Assembly: GCA_947503285.1 (NCBI GenBank) | Contig: CANNDD010000004.1 | Span: 372,001 to 436,000, forward strand | Length of the DNA stretch: 64,000 bases | Direction: 5' to 3' | From: an uncultured Croceitalea sp. | GTDB lineage: Bacteria; Bacteroidota; Bacteroidia; Flavobacteriales; Flavobacteriaceae | Shown: piece by piece, positions 35,732 to 45,058 of the stretch | How positions within the stretch are numbered: position 1 is the stretch's first letter | How the letters are laid out: each line of letters starts with the position of its first letter | Made by a program: the position numbers and the translations under genes | Notes under the pieces: generated by a model | What the model was told of the DNA's origin: nothing | The model's database searches: none | The model's input: the letters and a program-made list of their open reading frames with translations, nothing else

Positions 35732-38166
35732 TAGTCTTCTGCTTTTCGCTTTGTTCCAATGAAGGAAAAAACCATTCCTGCCAAAATCAATAATCCCAAT
35801 AAAACAGAACTGGCCAAGGTAATGGTACTCCCCGTTTTTACCACTTCAGGTTCAAAAGAAAAAACGATTTCGTGCTGACCCGCAGGAACCTTCATTCCCC
35901 GCAACGCATAATTCACCTCGTAATGTTGCACTTCATTACCATCAAGGGCCACTTTCCATCCCTTTGGATAGTACATTTCTGAAAAGACCGCAAAACCGTC
36001 CTTCATGTTAGTACTGGTGTACTTCAAGAAATTTGGGCGATAATCCACTAAATCAATACGAGCCAAAGAATCAACCGTGAACGACATGTCAGTGATCCCA
36101 GGAAATTTGCGCCCGTTGATAACCGCCGAATTCTTGGTGTTCAAAGAATCCAAAGTTTTTATGGCCACGTCTTCACTATTTACGGTCTTGATTTGTTTCA
36201 CGAACCAGGCATTACCGCTCGCATCAGGGTTTATGGCAGGAAAACTTGCCCCCTCTTCGTCTTGTTGAACAATGTACTTTACGTTCAACATGTTCAATAC
36301 CTGCAGGTTATTCTGATACAAATGGAATTCCACCAAATCTTGCATTTTTCTGGGTTTGGCGGCATGGTATCCTCCCAATGACTTATGGAAATAGGAATAG
36401 CGGGATCCGTTCAAGCCTTCCTGTGGATCGAAAACCCGAAATATGGATTGGTCTTTTAAAATCGCTTGATCGACGGCCGTGGGTTGAAAAGGTTGTTCAA
36501 CGGCACGTTGTCGCACAAAGTCTTCCCCATTTACATATCGTAGGTTGACACCAACCAAATCAAGCACTATAAAGGTTCCGATTAAGATGGCAAAGAGGTT
36601 TTTTTTGATTTTATCCTTTAAAAATAGGAAGGTGATCAAACCAACCAACAAGACATATACTAATGAACGAATGGTATCACTGATGTAAACCGCTTCCCTA
36701 TCGCGTTGAATCATCGCCATCAGTTCTTTTCCGAAATATTGTTCGTACCTGGCATCAGCAAGTCCCTCAAAATCAAAAAATCCTTTTATTAGAAAAATAC
36801 CAATGGCCAGTCCGCCAGTTATCACTGCGCTCCATTTCAACGCTTGGAGTTTTTCTTTTCCAGCAACAGAAGATTTGAACAATTCTTTAAGACCTAATAT
36901 GGCGAGAATGGGAACACATAATTCTAAAATGACCTGAATCGATGACACCGCCCTAAATTTGTCATATAGCGGAAAATAATCGATCATGAGGTTGGTCAAT
37001 ATTGAAAAGTTCTTTCCCCATGAAAGCAGCAGTGAAAGAACGATACCGCCCAATAACCACCATTTTCGTTTCCCTTTTACTAAAAACAGGGACAGTACGA
37101 ATAAAAAGAATATCACCGCACCAATATAGGCGGGACCTGCTACTATAGGTTGGTCACCCCAATACAAAGGCATACTTTCCGTAAATTCAGAGGCCCTACT
37201 GGGGGGGAGTCCCTGTCCGGTTAGGAATTCATAGGCCTTTGAGTCTTTTCCTAATTTTTCACCGTTCGAACCGCCAAACATCCGTGGCACGAATAGATTC
37301 AATGATTCGGCTATACCATAGCTATACTGGGTGATATAATCCTTATCCAATCCGGTACTTACCTCTTTTGCCGAACCATCGGCATTAATGGTCAATTCTG
37401 ATTTACCGCGCGTACTCCAATCGGCATATTCCTTTGTCGCCAGCAATCCTGTAGCATTCGTGGCAATACCCAGTAGAACGGCGGCCAACAAAATACCGAC
37501 CGAACTAAAAAAATGTCGTAATTGCTGTTTTTTGATCGCATTGACCAAATACACCATACCCAAAATCAGTACCAACAGCATAAAATAATAGGTCATTTGG
37601 TAATGATTGGCACTGATTTCCAATGCCATGGCAATTGCGGTAAGTAAAAACCCTAGTACGTACTTTTTTCGAAAGACCAAAATAATCCCCCCCAATAGCA
37701 TGGGTAAATAGCCCAAGGCATGTGCTTTGGCATTATGACCGACACCCAAGATGATGATGAGATAGGTAGAAAAACCAAAGGCCAATGCGCCCAATACGGC
37801 CAGACGATATTCGACTTTCATACATAACATGAGAATGTAGAAACCAACAAAGTACAAAAACAAATAGTCGGCCGGTCGTGGTAAAAACCGAATCAAACGG
37901 TCTAGTTTCTTCACATAATCATGGGGGTAATTGGCACCCAATTGGTAAGTAGGCATTCCGCCAAAGGCACTATTGGTCCAATACGACTCAATGCCTGTAG
38001 TCTCTTTATAGTCATTGCGCTCTTTGGCCATACCCTTGTATTGGGCAATATCGGATTGGTAAATGGCCTTACCCTGTAAGACCGGATAAAAATAAGCCAA
38101 TGCAGCCACGATGAAGAAACCAATGATGATTGCGTTTGTGAGAATTGCCTTTGCAGAAAGCTTCAT
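35731..38166 (-). CDS. YfhO-family membrane protein
   Basis: An 811-residue inner-membrane protein with about 12 membrane segments, a short segment near the C-terminus (LASSVLLGLLILAGMVFSFI) and a large external domain after about residue 540. AIYQSDIAQYKGMAKERN and YWTNSAFGGMPTYQLGANYP in the first loop are the usual YfhO family motifs. In Gram-positives YfhO is needed for glycosylation of teichoic acids; here a glycosyltransferase-C-like role in polysaccharide or glycoprotein modification is inferred, in keeping with the operon partners. Confidence 0.87.
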   Translation of the reverse strand: MKLSAKAILTNAIIIGFFIVAALAYFYPVLQGKAIYQSDIAQYKGMAKERNDYKETTGIESYWTNSAFGGMPTYQLGANYPHDYVKKLDRLIRFLPRPADYLFLYFVGFYILMLCMKVEYRLAVLGALAFGFSTYLIIILGVGHNAKAHALGYLPMLLGGIILVFRKKYVLGFLLTAIAMALEISANHYQMTYYFMLLVLILGMVYLVNAIKKQQLRHFFSSVGILLAAVLLGIATNATGLLATKEYADWSTRGKSELTINADGSAKEVSTGLDKDYITQYSYGIAESLNLFVPRMFGGSNGEKLGKDSKAYEFLTGQGLPPSRASEFTESMPLYWGDQPIVAGPAYIGAVIFFLFVLSLFLVKGKRKWWLLGGIVLSLLLSWGKNFSILTNLMIDYFPLYDKFRAVSSIQVILELCVPILAILGLKELFKSSVAGKEKLQALKWSAVITGGLAIGIFLIKGFFDFEGLADARYEQYFGKELMAMIQRDREAVYISDTIRSLVYVLLVGLITFLFLKDKIKKNLFAILIGTFIVLDLVGVNLRYVNGEDFVRQRAVEQPFQPTAVDQAILKDQSIFRVFDPQEGLNGSRYSYFHKSLGGYHAAKPRKMQDLVEFHLYQNNLQVLNMLNVKYIVQQDEEGASFPAINPDASGNAWFVKQIKTVNSEDVAIKTLDSLNTKNSAVINGRKFPGITDMSFTVDSLARIDLVDYRPNFLKYTSTNMKDGFAVFSEMYYPKGWKVALDGNEVQHYEVNYALRGMKVPAGQHEIVFSFEPEVVKTGSTITLASSVLLGLLILAGMVFSFIGTKRKAED

Positions 38167-38190
38167 GAATATCTATTGAAAGCCTAAAGA

Positions 38191-38451
38191 TCAGTCAATT
38201 TCTTCAAAATCTATATATTCTCCAACTTTTTTTGAGGGATTGGATTTTCGAAAAGGTCGTTTATTGACCGTGGTCTGTCCTTCTTTTGTGGTATTTTGAT
38301 TGAAATCTTCGTAGTTACCGAACTGCTGACCAAACTTTTCTTGGGTCTTCTTAGCTGCATAATGCAGTAATCTAGGGGCCAGCCATTTTAAAAGTAATTT
38401 AATACCATAGTATACGAATATGAGTATTAAAATCGTTTGTAATAAAACCAT
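38191..38451 (-). CDS. DUF4834 family small membrane protein
   Basis: The ATG at 38451 gives an 86-residue protein with one N-terminal membrane segment (VLLQTILILIFVYYGIKLLL) and a basic, polar tail (AAKKTQEKFGQQFGNYEDFN; FRKSNPSKKVGEYIDFEEID). The last block, VGEYIDFEEID, is typical of DUF4834. A longer frame to 38514 exists, but a candidate promoter at 38472-38479 lies inside it. It is 24 bp downstream of the YfhO-like gene start (same strand) as an upstream neighbour. Function unknown. Confidence 0.8.
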   Translation of the reverse strand: MVLLQTILILIFVYYGIKLLLKWLAPRLLHYAAKKTQEKFGQQFGNYEDFNQNTTKEGQTTVNKRPFRKSNPSKKVGEYIDFEEID

Positions 38452-38471
38452 CTTGCTGTTTGCTATTGATT

Positions 38472-38479
38472 CAAAATTA
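38472..38479 (-). promoter_or_regulatory. Candidate -7 promoter element (TAATTTTG)
   Basis: An exact TAnnTTTG match on the minus strand, 21 nt before the DUF4834 start at 38451. It argues against the longer frame, and may drive the whole unit down to the flippase. Confidence 0.5.
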
Positions 38480-38536
38480 CACTGTAAGTCCCATATTCTT
38501 TTAATAAGTTTCATAAAATAGTATTAAAATCAGTCC

Positions 38537-39517
38537 ATGGCGCGTATTATCCGAATTCTTTTTTTGACAATTTTTGTTCCCTCAATGGTAATGGCACAGT
38601 ATACCGATGTCATCAATTCGAATCGACCGGGACAATCGGTCAGCGCCTACGCCGTAGGAAAAAATGTGGTACAAGCAGAGTTCGGAATATTATATGAACA
38701 ACGAGACCGTAGTGATTTGAATACCGAATCGAGTATTCTTGGTAGCGATCTTTCGTTACGTTATGGTTTTTTATTTGAAAATCTAGAAATCAATTATGAG
38801 GGTACGTTCATCAATCAAAATATCAATTTCAACAATTTCAACTTAGAGGAAACCCGTACCGATTTTACTAGAAATCGATTGGGTATCAAGTATTTGGTAT
38901 TTGACCCTTTTAAAAATCCAGAAGCGAACAAACCCAATCTGTACAGCTGGCGAGCCAACCATAAGTTTCAGTTCAAAAACCTATTACCCGCGATTTCATT
39001 GTATGGTGGGACTACTTTTAATTTAGGGGACAATCCCTTTTTTCGTGAGGATGCGACCCTTTCATACCGCGGTATGATCGCCACACAGAGCCGATTGACC
39101 CCAAGATGGGTATTGATCACCAATATTGCCTATGATCGTATTACGACCGATTTTCCCGAGTTGAGTTATATAATTTCACTATCACACGCGTTCAGAAATC
39201 CGAAATGGAGTGTTTTTGGGGAACACCAAGGGATCAATAGCGACCGCTTCTCTGATTCTTTGATTCGAGGTGGTATCGCCCATTTATTCAGCCCTAATTT
39301 TCAGGCAGACCTAAGCGCAGGGGCCAGTTTCAAGAATACTCCCTCCCGATTTTTCATCACGACCGGACTATCGTATCGATTGGATTTTCATAAAGACCAG
39401 CTTATCCCTATCGAAGACCAAAAAAGTGTTGGTAAAATCAAGAAAAGTGATATGAAAAAGAAAAAGCCGAAGAAAAAGAAAAAACGAGGCAAAAAGAAAG
39501 ATAAAATCGATTTCTAA
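38537..39517 (+). CDS. Outer-membrane beta-barrel protein with Lys-rich tail
   Basis: A 326-residue exported protein (signal peptide ending VMA). The body is of the MetA-pathway/transporter type: YTDVINSNRPGQSVSAYAVG at the N-terminus is the family opening, followed by many amphipathic strands to residue 295 (RFFITTGLSYRLDF). The final 30 residues are unusual for a barrel: a poly-Lys tail (KKKKPKKKKKRGKKKDK). Its cargo is unknown. Confidence 0.8.
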   Translation: MARIIRILFLTIFVPSMVMAQYTDVINSNRPGQSVSAYAVGKNVVQAEFGILYEQRDRSDLNTESSILGSDLSLRYGFLFENLEINYEGTFINQNINFNNFNLEETRTDFTRNRLGIKYLVFDPFKNPEANKPNLYSWRANHKFQFKNLLPAISLYGGTTFNLGDNPFFREDATLSYRGMIATQSRLTPRWVLITNIAYDRITTDFPELSYIISLSHAFRNPKWSVFGEHQGINSDRFSDSLIRGGIAHLFSPNFQADLSAGASFKNTPSRFFITTGLSYRLDFHKDQLIPIEDQKSVGKIKKSDMKKKKPKKKKKRGKKKDKIDF

Positions 39518-39569
39518 GTTTTTCTACCGCTTAGAATATTGCTAATATTGACCAACCAAAATACGGGCA

Positions 39570-40688
39570 ATGGTCACAGTAAAAGAAGCTACTTCAAAAA
39601 AGGATTTAAAAGCGTTCGTCAAATTTCCCTTTACACTTTATAAAAACAACGACTACTGGGTACCCCCTATTATCAAAGATGAACTTGAGACCTTTGATAA
39701 AGATAAAAATCCCGCCTTTAAGACCGCAGAGGCCCGTTTTTTCTTAGCGGTAAAAAATGGGGAAATCGTTGGCCGTGTCGCAGCCATTGTCAATTGGATT
39801 GAAGTAAAGGAGCAGAAACTCAAGAAAATGCGCTTCGGTTGGTTTGATTTTGTAGATGACCTTGACGTATCACAAGCCCTATTGGATAAAGTACAGGAAA
39901 TCGGCAAAACGCATGATTTGGAATATATGGAAGGCCCCGTGGGGTTCTCAAACCTAGATAAGGTCGGGGTACTTATCGAAGGCTTTGACCACATTGGTAC
40001 CATGATTACCTGGTATAACCATCCATATTACCAGAAACACTTTGAGCACCATGGTTTTGTCAAGGAAAAAGAATATTTAGAGAACAAGTTCAAGGCGGCA
40101 GCGGCCGATCCCAAACTTTTTGCCAAGGCAAATATGCTTATCAAAAAACGGTTTCAGCTTCGGGAAATGAATTTTACCAAAAGTGCGGAAATCATGCCCT
40201 ATGTAGACCAGATGTTCGATCTTTTTAACGAGAGTTATTCAAAATTGGCTTCTTTTGTAAAGATTACCGAAGTGCAAAAGGCCTATTTTAAAAAGAAGTA
40301 CATCAGTTTCATCAATCCGGAGTATATCAAGTTCGTAGTGGATAAAGACGATAAGCTTGTTGCCTTTGCCATCGTTATGCCCTCTTTTTCAAAAGCATTG
40401 CAAAAAGCCAAGGGCAAATTGTTTCCGTTTGGGCTGTTCCATCTATTACATGCCAAAAAACATAGTAAGGATGTTATTTTTTATTTGATCGGTATTCACC
40501 CTGATTATCAAAATAAAGGGGTCACAGCCATCATTTTTAATGAGTTTCACAAAACGTTTACCGAAAAAGGGATTATCAACTGCATTCGCACCCCAGAATT
40601 GGAAGAGAATACGGCCATACGGCAAATGTGGAAGCACTTTAATCCGGTAACCCATAAAAGACGACGCACATACCGTAGGGCGTTATAG
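39570..40688 (+). CDS. GNAT-fold protein, YghO-like
   Basis: A 372-residue cytosolic protein. The N-terminal part (DYWVPPIIKDELETFDKDKN; ARFFLAVKNGEIVGRVAAIVN) and the central GPVGFSNLDKVGVLIEGFD are typical of a Bacteroidota family distantly related to GNAT acetyltransferases, including E. coli YghO. The C-terminal stretch IGIHPDYQNKGVTAIIFNEF fits an acetyl-CoA-binding loop (Q-x-x-G-x-x). No substrate is known. It stands 52 bp after the beta-barrel gene. Confidence 0.75.
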   Translation: MVTVKEATSKKDLKAFVKFPFTLYKNNDYWVPPIIKDELETFDKDKNPAFKTAEARFFLAVKNGEIVGRVAAIVNWIEVKEQKLKKMRFGWFDFVDDLDVSQALLDKVQEIGKTHDLEYMEGPVGFSNLDKVGVLIEGFDHIGTMITWYNHPYYQKHFEHHGFVKEKEYLENKFKAAAADPKLFAKANMLIKKRFQLREMNFTKSAEIMPYVDQMFDLFNESYSKLASFVKITEVQKAYFKKKYISFINPEYIKFVVDKDDKLVAFAIVMPSFSKALQKAKGKLFPFGLFHLLHAKKHSKDVIFYLIGIHPDYQNKGVTAIIFNEFHKTFTEKGIINCIRTPELEENTAIRQMWKHFNPVTHKRRRTYRRAL

Positions 40689-40895
40689 CCTTTGAAACTA
40701 TTGCTGTTTTTGCTTTACGTATTTTGTATCTCATTTTAAGGATGATATATTTTTTATATATCTAGCACCTAGGCCTTTAAAAATTGGTTTCCCCTAATGG
40801 TATTGGCTTCAAGGCGTTATGACTATATTTAGCATTGGGTAAAACTACACCTACTTTAAAGGTTGTACGTCATTCAAAAAAACATCCGTCAATCA

Positions 40896-41711
40896 ATGAA
40901 CTATCAAACATTTCAACCAAATCCTATTTTGCAATCGCTTATCAGTTGTTATTGGACTTTAGAAGTTCCTGCGGACCCTAATACTAAAAAACAAAGGATA
41001 ATTCCAGACGGAACAATTGAAATGGCTTTTATACTTGGAGATGATATTAAAAGATATACTTCCGAAAATGAATTCATTATACAACCTCGTGCAATGGTTC
41101 TTGGACAAACAATAGCGCCGTTTTATATCGAACCAACAGGATATGTAAATACTTTTGCAATTCGTTTTTACCCTTACGGTTTTGGGAATTTTGTAGATAT
41201 ACCGATTAAAAATTTAGCCAATAAAGAAACACCTATTGAGTTTTTGTTCGGAGAAAAAACGGCTAATGAATTAGAGCAAAAAATAATTCAGGCAACTAAT
41301 AGTATTGAACGAATGGAAATTATTGAAAATTTTCTATTGGATAAATTAAATGATAAAAATACAATTGACAATATAGTGAAAACGACGATTGATGCTCTTT
41401 TAGCAACAAACGGAAGTGCTTCGATAAGTACAATTCTTAAAGAAGATTTATCAAAACGGAGACAACTCGAACGGAAATTTATAAGACAAATTGGTGTTAG
41501 TCCAAAACAATTGGGCAAAGTAATCCGACTACAAACTGCCCTAAAAATGCTACTTAATAAAAAGTCTGAAAAATTGACTGATATTGCGTATGAAAGTGAA
41601 TACTTCGACCAAGCCCATTTTATAAAAGATTTTAAAGAATTTACCGGAATTAATCCAAAGGAGTTTTTAGGTAATGAAAATATGACACTTTCTACCCTTT
41701 TCTACAAATAG
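40896..41711 (+). CDS. AraC-family transcriptional regulator
   Basis: A 271-residue protein; the ATG at 40896 (MNYQTFQPNPILQSLISCYW) is preferred to the TTG at 40863. The N-terminal domain contains RIIPDGTIEMAFILGDD and FAIRFYPYGFGNF, as in the DUF6597 sensor domain. The C-terminal double helix-turn-helix has LERKFIRQIGVSPKQLGKVIR and DIAYESEYFDQAHFIKDFKEF. The gene is much AT-richer than its neighbours upstream (a sampled 60-bp line has about 25% G+C) and belongs to the first cassette-like module with the VOC lipoprotein. Confidence 0.87.
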   Translation: MNYQTFQPNPILQSLISCYWTLEVPADPNTKKQRIIPDGTIEMAFILGDDIKRYTSENEFIIQPRAMVLGQTIAPFYIEPTGYVNTFAIRFYPYGFGNFVDIPIKNLANKETPIEFLFGEKTANELEQKIIQATNSIERMEIIENFLLDKLNDKNTIDNIVKTTIDALLATNGSASISTILKEDLSKRRQLERKFIRQIGVSPKQLGKVIRLQTALKMLLNKKSEKLTDIAYESEYFDQAHFIKDFKEFTGINPKEFLGNENMTLSTLFYK

Positions 41712-41754
41712 TCAGCGTGTCGCATTTTTACAATTTTTGTAATTAAACCTAATT

Positions 41755-41762
41755 TAAATTTG
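41755..41762 (+). promoter_or_regulatory. Candidate -7 promoter element (TAAATTTG)
   Basis: An exact TAnnTTTG match 24 nt before the VOC lipoprotein start. A TTG lies at 41737-41739 (15-nt spacing). Confidence 0.45.
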
Positions 41763-41786
41763 TCTTGTTAAAACAAACAGGACGAA

Positions 41787-42329
41787 ATGAAAAAATCCAT
41801 TCTTTACACAGCCATAATTCTTTCCTTTAATATTACAGCCTGTAAAAATCAAAACAAATCAAAGACCGAAACTATCTCGGTTAAATCTAATATTGATCAA
41901 CAAACAAAAGAAATGAACAGTTATATTTCAATTTTTGAAATTCCAGCAACAGACATTACAAGAGCAGTGAATTTTTATCAAGCAATTTTGGACATTTACA
42001 TTGAGAAAATTGAAATGCCCGGAATGGAAATGGGGATATTCCCTTATGAAGAACAAATGGTTACGGGAGTAATTGTTAAAACAGAAGGAGATAAACCTTC
42101 GGCTAATGGCGTAACTATATACCTAAATGGAGGGGATAATCTTCAAATTATTCTTGACAAAGTTGAGAAAAATGGAGGCGAAATAATGGTGCCAAAATCG
42201 CCTCATGCAGATGAAAGTGGTTATTACGCTCTATTTCTAGACTCGGAAGGAAATAAAATTGGCCTGCATCCCCAAATTAAACACAGGAAAAAGAACGAAC
42301 GCACAACAACGTATATTTCTCATAGCTAA
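41787..42329 (+). CDS. VOC-fold lipoprotein
   Basis: A 180-residue exported lipoprotein (lipobox NITAC, Cys19). The mature part is a single VOC/glyoxalase-like domain: SIFEIPATDITRAVNFYQAI starts the first betaalphabetabetabeta unit and GYYALFLDSEGNKIGLHP closes it. Periplasmic location is unusual for this family, which is normally cytosolic. The upstream AraC gene is its likely regulator. The last codons (TTTYISHS) lie inside a cassette-boundary repeat that starts at 42301. Confidence 0.78.
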   Translation: MKKSILYTAIILSFNITACKNQNKSKTETISVKSNIDQQTKEMNSYISIFEIPATDITRAVNFYQAILDIYIEKIEMPGMEMGIFPYEEQMVTGVIVKTEGDKPSANGVTIYLNGGDNLQIILDKVEKNGGEIMVPKSPHADESGYYALFLDSEGNKIGLHPQIKHRKKNERTTTYISHS

Positions 42330-42631
42330 TTAGTTGCCAATCTTAAGTTAGTGCATATTTGCAAAATTGCCAGATTTTCAAATTTGGCTTGTGCTTAACC
42401 GAAAAAAACTCATTTTTTTACGCTACGAGCCATATACAAACCGGTGATGTCGAATTGTTCATTGTATTTTATTGTTTTTCAAAGGTATTCATGTGTTCGC
42501 TGTGCTCGAAAGCACCGCCTAAGCACAATTCCAATATCGCTGAAAACCCTAACGGGATTTTCGCTATATTTCCATAAAATTGGACGGACTACACAACCTG
42601 CCCACCTACGTAGGATAATGCTGCGTTGTGC
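42301..42631. repeat. Structured cassette-boundary element between two gene modules
   Basis: The element starts with GCACAAC (42301-42307) and ends with its inverse GTTGTGC (42625-42631). GTATATTTCTCATAGC (42311-42326) is mirrored by GCTACGAGCCATATAC (42422-42437) with 13 of 16 matches. Between these arms is a smaller hairpin, GCCAGATTT / AAATTTGGC (42369-42388, one mismatch). The palindrome CCTACGTAGG is at 42606-42615. Sequences with the word GCTACGAGCCATATACAAACCG recur in Bacteroidota genomes at the ends of unrelated accessory genes. Confidence 0.55.
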
Positions 42632-42677
42632 CTCTTTTTAAGGGGACATATTACATAAAAAAGCATATTGAAATTGA
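42330..42677. other. 348-bp intergenic region
   Basis: Filled mainly by the cassette-boundary element described separately. Two short frames cross it on the plus strand but run through the palindromic arms and look like chance frames. The promoter of the next gene probably lies in the last 50 bp; no TAnnTTTG match was found. Confidence 0.5.
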
Positions 42678-43775
42678 ATGAAATTATTTTCTACGATAAT
42701 TGTCATACTTGGAATTGCACAAGGTTTGTTTATAGGCACTGCTTTATTACTCGAAAGAACCTACTCGTCAAAAAAAAATAAATTCATTGGAGCCAGTTTA
42801 ATTTTATTTTCATTACAAGGAATTCTCGATTTACTTTCATTTTGGGAATTGGACACAAAATATCTTTGGGTAGAAATCATAACCAATTTTGGCTTGCAAG
42901 GGTTAGTCTTTATTCCCTACTTTTTTTCAGTTTTAGCAAGTACAAATACCAAGTTGCCCTTACCAAGAATGACCCTTTTTATTCCTTTTGCATTAAGCTC
43001 ATTATATGGAATTCTTGCCACATTCGTTTCGGTTTTTGGAGTTAAGAATTTGTATATAAATCGGTTATGGTTAAATGAGCTTTGGTCATTTCATTGGTAT
43101 TTTAATATGTTATTTGTTTTGATTATGAACTTTTATTTGTTCAGAATAATAAAAAACACAGATTCTAAAAATAAAAAACATGGGGCTTATACATTATATC
43201 TATCATTTACTATTCTGATTGGATTATGGCTTGTTATCAACCTTCTAAACCTGTTCTTTTCTAGTGAGTTGTATTACTTAATCGTTCTTACCATTTTTTG
43301 GGGCAGTTTTACTTGTTTTATTTTTTGGTTGGCCTACAAAGGGGTTGTTCAACAACGACTAATCCATGAACAAAAAAGCTTACATCTTATACTCAGTCAA
43401 TCAGAACCGCAAGGGAACATAAGGCAATCAATCCCAAATACCTATTACGAACAGTTTATTCGATTGATAAGAGAAAATAAAATCTATCGTGATGTTGATC
43501 TAGATAGAGATAAAGTTGCTAAAAAGCTTGGTATTAGCTCAGGTTATTTTTCTACTATGTTGAGCCAATCCTCCGATAAATCATTTAATGAAATATTGAA
43601 CGAATATCGGGTTAAAGAAGTAAAGAAAATACTACAAGACGGAAGTCTTGACCACTTTAGCATAACTGCAATCGGCTTAGAAGTAGGGTTCAAATCTAAA
43701 TCGAACTTTTTCACCAACTTTAAAAGCATAACAGGCTTAACACCAAACGACTATAAAAAAAAGTTTCAGTCCTGA
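42678..43775 (+). CDS. AraC-family regulator with membrane-embedded N-terminus
   Basis: A 365-residue protein of the same architecture as the one at 29074-30162: about seven membrane segments in residues 1-225 (IIVILGIAQGLFIGTALLL; FLYLIMNF-like and YYLIVLTIFWGSFTCFIFWL segments), then an AraC-type DNA-binding domain. The helix-turn-helix pair includes DKVAKKLGISSGYFSTMLSQ and ITAIGLEVGFKSKSNFFTNF, ending ITGLTPNDYKKKF. AT-rich codon use. It is the first gene of the second cassette-like module and probably regulates the two serine hydrolase genes that follow. Confidence 0.87.
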   Translation: MKLFSTIIVILGIAQGLFIGTALLLERTYSSKKNKFIGASLILFSLQGILDLLSFWELDTKYLWVEIITNFGLQGLVFIPYFFSVLASTNTKLPLPRMTLFIPFALSSLYGILATFVSVFGVKNLYINRLWLNELWSFHWYFNMLFVLIMNFYLFRIIKNTDSKNKKHGAYTLYLSFTILIGLWLVINLLNLFFSSELYYLIVLTIFWGSFTCFIFWLAYKGVVQQRLIHEQKSLHLILSQSEPQGNIRQSIPNTYYEQFIRLIRENKIYRDVDLDRDKVAKKLGISSGYFSTMLSQSSDKSFNEILNEYRVKEVKKILQDGSLDHFSITAIGLEVGFKSKSNFFTNFKSITGLTPNDYKKKFQS

Positions 43776-43832
43776 TTTGTTAGAATTGAACAGGTTAGAA
43801 CCGATAATATTTTATTGAACCTAACCATAGAG

Positions 43833-43840
43833 TAATTTTG
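43833..43840 (+). promoter_or_regulatory. Candidate -7 promoter element (TAATTTTG)
   Basis: An exact TAnnTTTG match 27 nt before the first serine hydrolase start. GGTTAG (43793-43798) and CTAACC (43821-43826) form an inverted repeat just upstream, a possible operator for the AraC-type regulator. Confidence 0.45.
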
Positions 43841-43867
43841 AAGCCATAAAATTACAATCACTTCAAC

Positions 43868-45058
43868 ATGTTCAGATTAGTCATTACACCAATTTTTATT
43901 CTATGTTTTCAAGTTAGTAGCCATGCGCAATCAGTTCATGAAAAATTAACTGACGAATTAGAAATTATCTCAAATCGTAATTCCATTAAGGGTTTTGGAG
44001 TTGCAATTTTCTCAAAAGACACACTGCTCTATACTAGGGGTTTCGGAGTTGTGTCTGATAATAAAGATGAAAAATACACCACTAGAACGAGGCAAAAAAT
44101 TGCTTCAGTATCCAAATTATTGCTTGGTGTTTCTCTATTAAAAGCTCAAGAATTAGGGTTACTTCAAATAGATGATAAGATTAATGATTATTTACCATTT
44201 GCAATTGTCAACCCCTACTTTCCATATGAAGACATCACCATTCGACATTTAGCAACCCATACAAGTGGATTGGCAAAAACCCCAAAATATGACCTTAAGG
44301 CGCTATACGCCCCAACAAAGATTCCAAAAATAAAACGAGAAATGCCATTTGGAATAAGAAGGTTATTTTTCAACAGGGCCATAAAAACCATTAATTCAAA
44401 CAAAGAATATCATCTTGAAGACTTCCTTATCAATCTTTATTCCCCTAATGGAAAATGGTATGGTAAAAAACACTTCAGAAAGGTGAAACCCGGTGATATG
44501 ACCGAATATAGCAATTCTGGAGCAAGTTTATTGGCTTTAGTAATTCAAAAAGCAAGTGGAATCAGCTATGCAGCATTTGTAAGAAAGTATATAATCGAGC
44601 CATTACAATTGGAAAGCTCTAAGTTCGATTTTGAACTATCACATGCCGTGAATGAGCCTACCCATTATTATCATGCAGGCATAAATATTCCTAATAACTA
44701 TAAACTTCTTCTGTATCCTGCTGGTGGCTTTGAATCTACGGTAGAGGGTTTTTCAATTTTAATGAATACTGTAATTAATGGGTATTCCATACTCTCAAAG
44801 GAATCTGTTAAAGAAATGCTGACACCGCAGTTTAAAACGGAATACGGCATTCTTTGGGAAGTCTATCCAAGTGGTTTTGTAGGTCATAGTGGTGACATGC
44901 TAGGGGTAAAAACCTTTGCATATTATAACATCAATAAGAACATCGGCTACCTATTATTCTGTAACACGGCAGGAACCAAAACAATTGAAAAAGAAACGGA
45001 AGAGATTAAAAATGTTTTGAAAAGCTACTTCAATAAATTCGCTACAACCCATGAATAA
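43868..45058 (+). CDS. Secreted serine hydrolase of the class C beta-lactamase/PBP fold
   Basis: A 396-residue protein with a signal peptide (ending SSHAQ). The three active-site motifs of the fold are present: SVSK (Ser80-Lys83), YSN in the stretch DMTEYSNSGASLLALV, and HSG in the stretch VGHSGDMLGVKTF. Members act as D,D-peptidases, esterases or beta-lactamases; sequence alone does not tell which. It overlaps the next hydrolase gene by 8 bp, so they form an operon. Confidence 0.85.
   Translation: MFRLVITPIFILCFQVSSHAQSVHEKLTDELEIISNRNSIKGFGVAIFSKDTLLYTRGFGVVSDNKDEKYTTRTRQKIASVSKLLLGVSLLKAQELGLLQIDDKINDYLPFAIVNPYFPYEDITIRHLATHTSGLAKTPKYDLKALYAPTKIPKIKREMPFGIRRLFFNRAIKTINSNKEYHLEDFLINLYSPNGKWYGKKHFRKVKPGDMTEYSNSGASLLALVIQKASGISYAAFVRKYIIEPLQLESSKFDFELSHAVNEPTHYYHAGINIPNNYKLLLYPAGGFESTVEGFSILMNTVINGYSILSKESVKEMLTPQFKTEYGILWEVYPSGFVGHSGDMLGVKTFAYYNINKNIGYLLFCNTAGTKTIEKETEEIKNVLKSYFNKFATTHE

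Noticed and set aside
39570-40688. Annotation of the GNAT-fold gene as GTP cyclohydrolase
   Set aside because: I remember homologues with this label, but no GTP cyclohydrolase motif (zinc-binding Cys/His set) is present.
40744-40762. GATATAT-T5-ATATATC hairpin behind the GNAT-fold gene
   Set aside because: The stem is only A-T pairs and no T run follows on the plus strand, so I do not call it a terminator.
42359-42641. Two short plus-strand frames (72 and 65 codons) between the cassette-like modules
   Set aside because: They cross both arms of the structured boundary element and overlap each other in different frames; no start context or family likeness.
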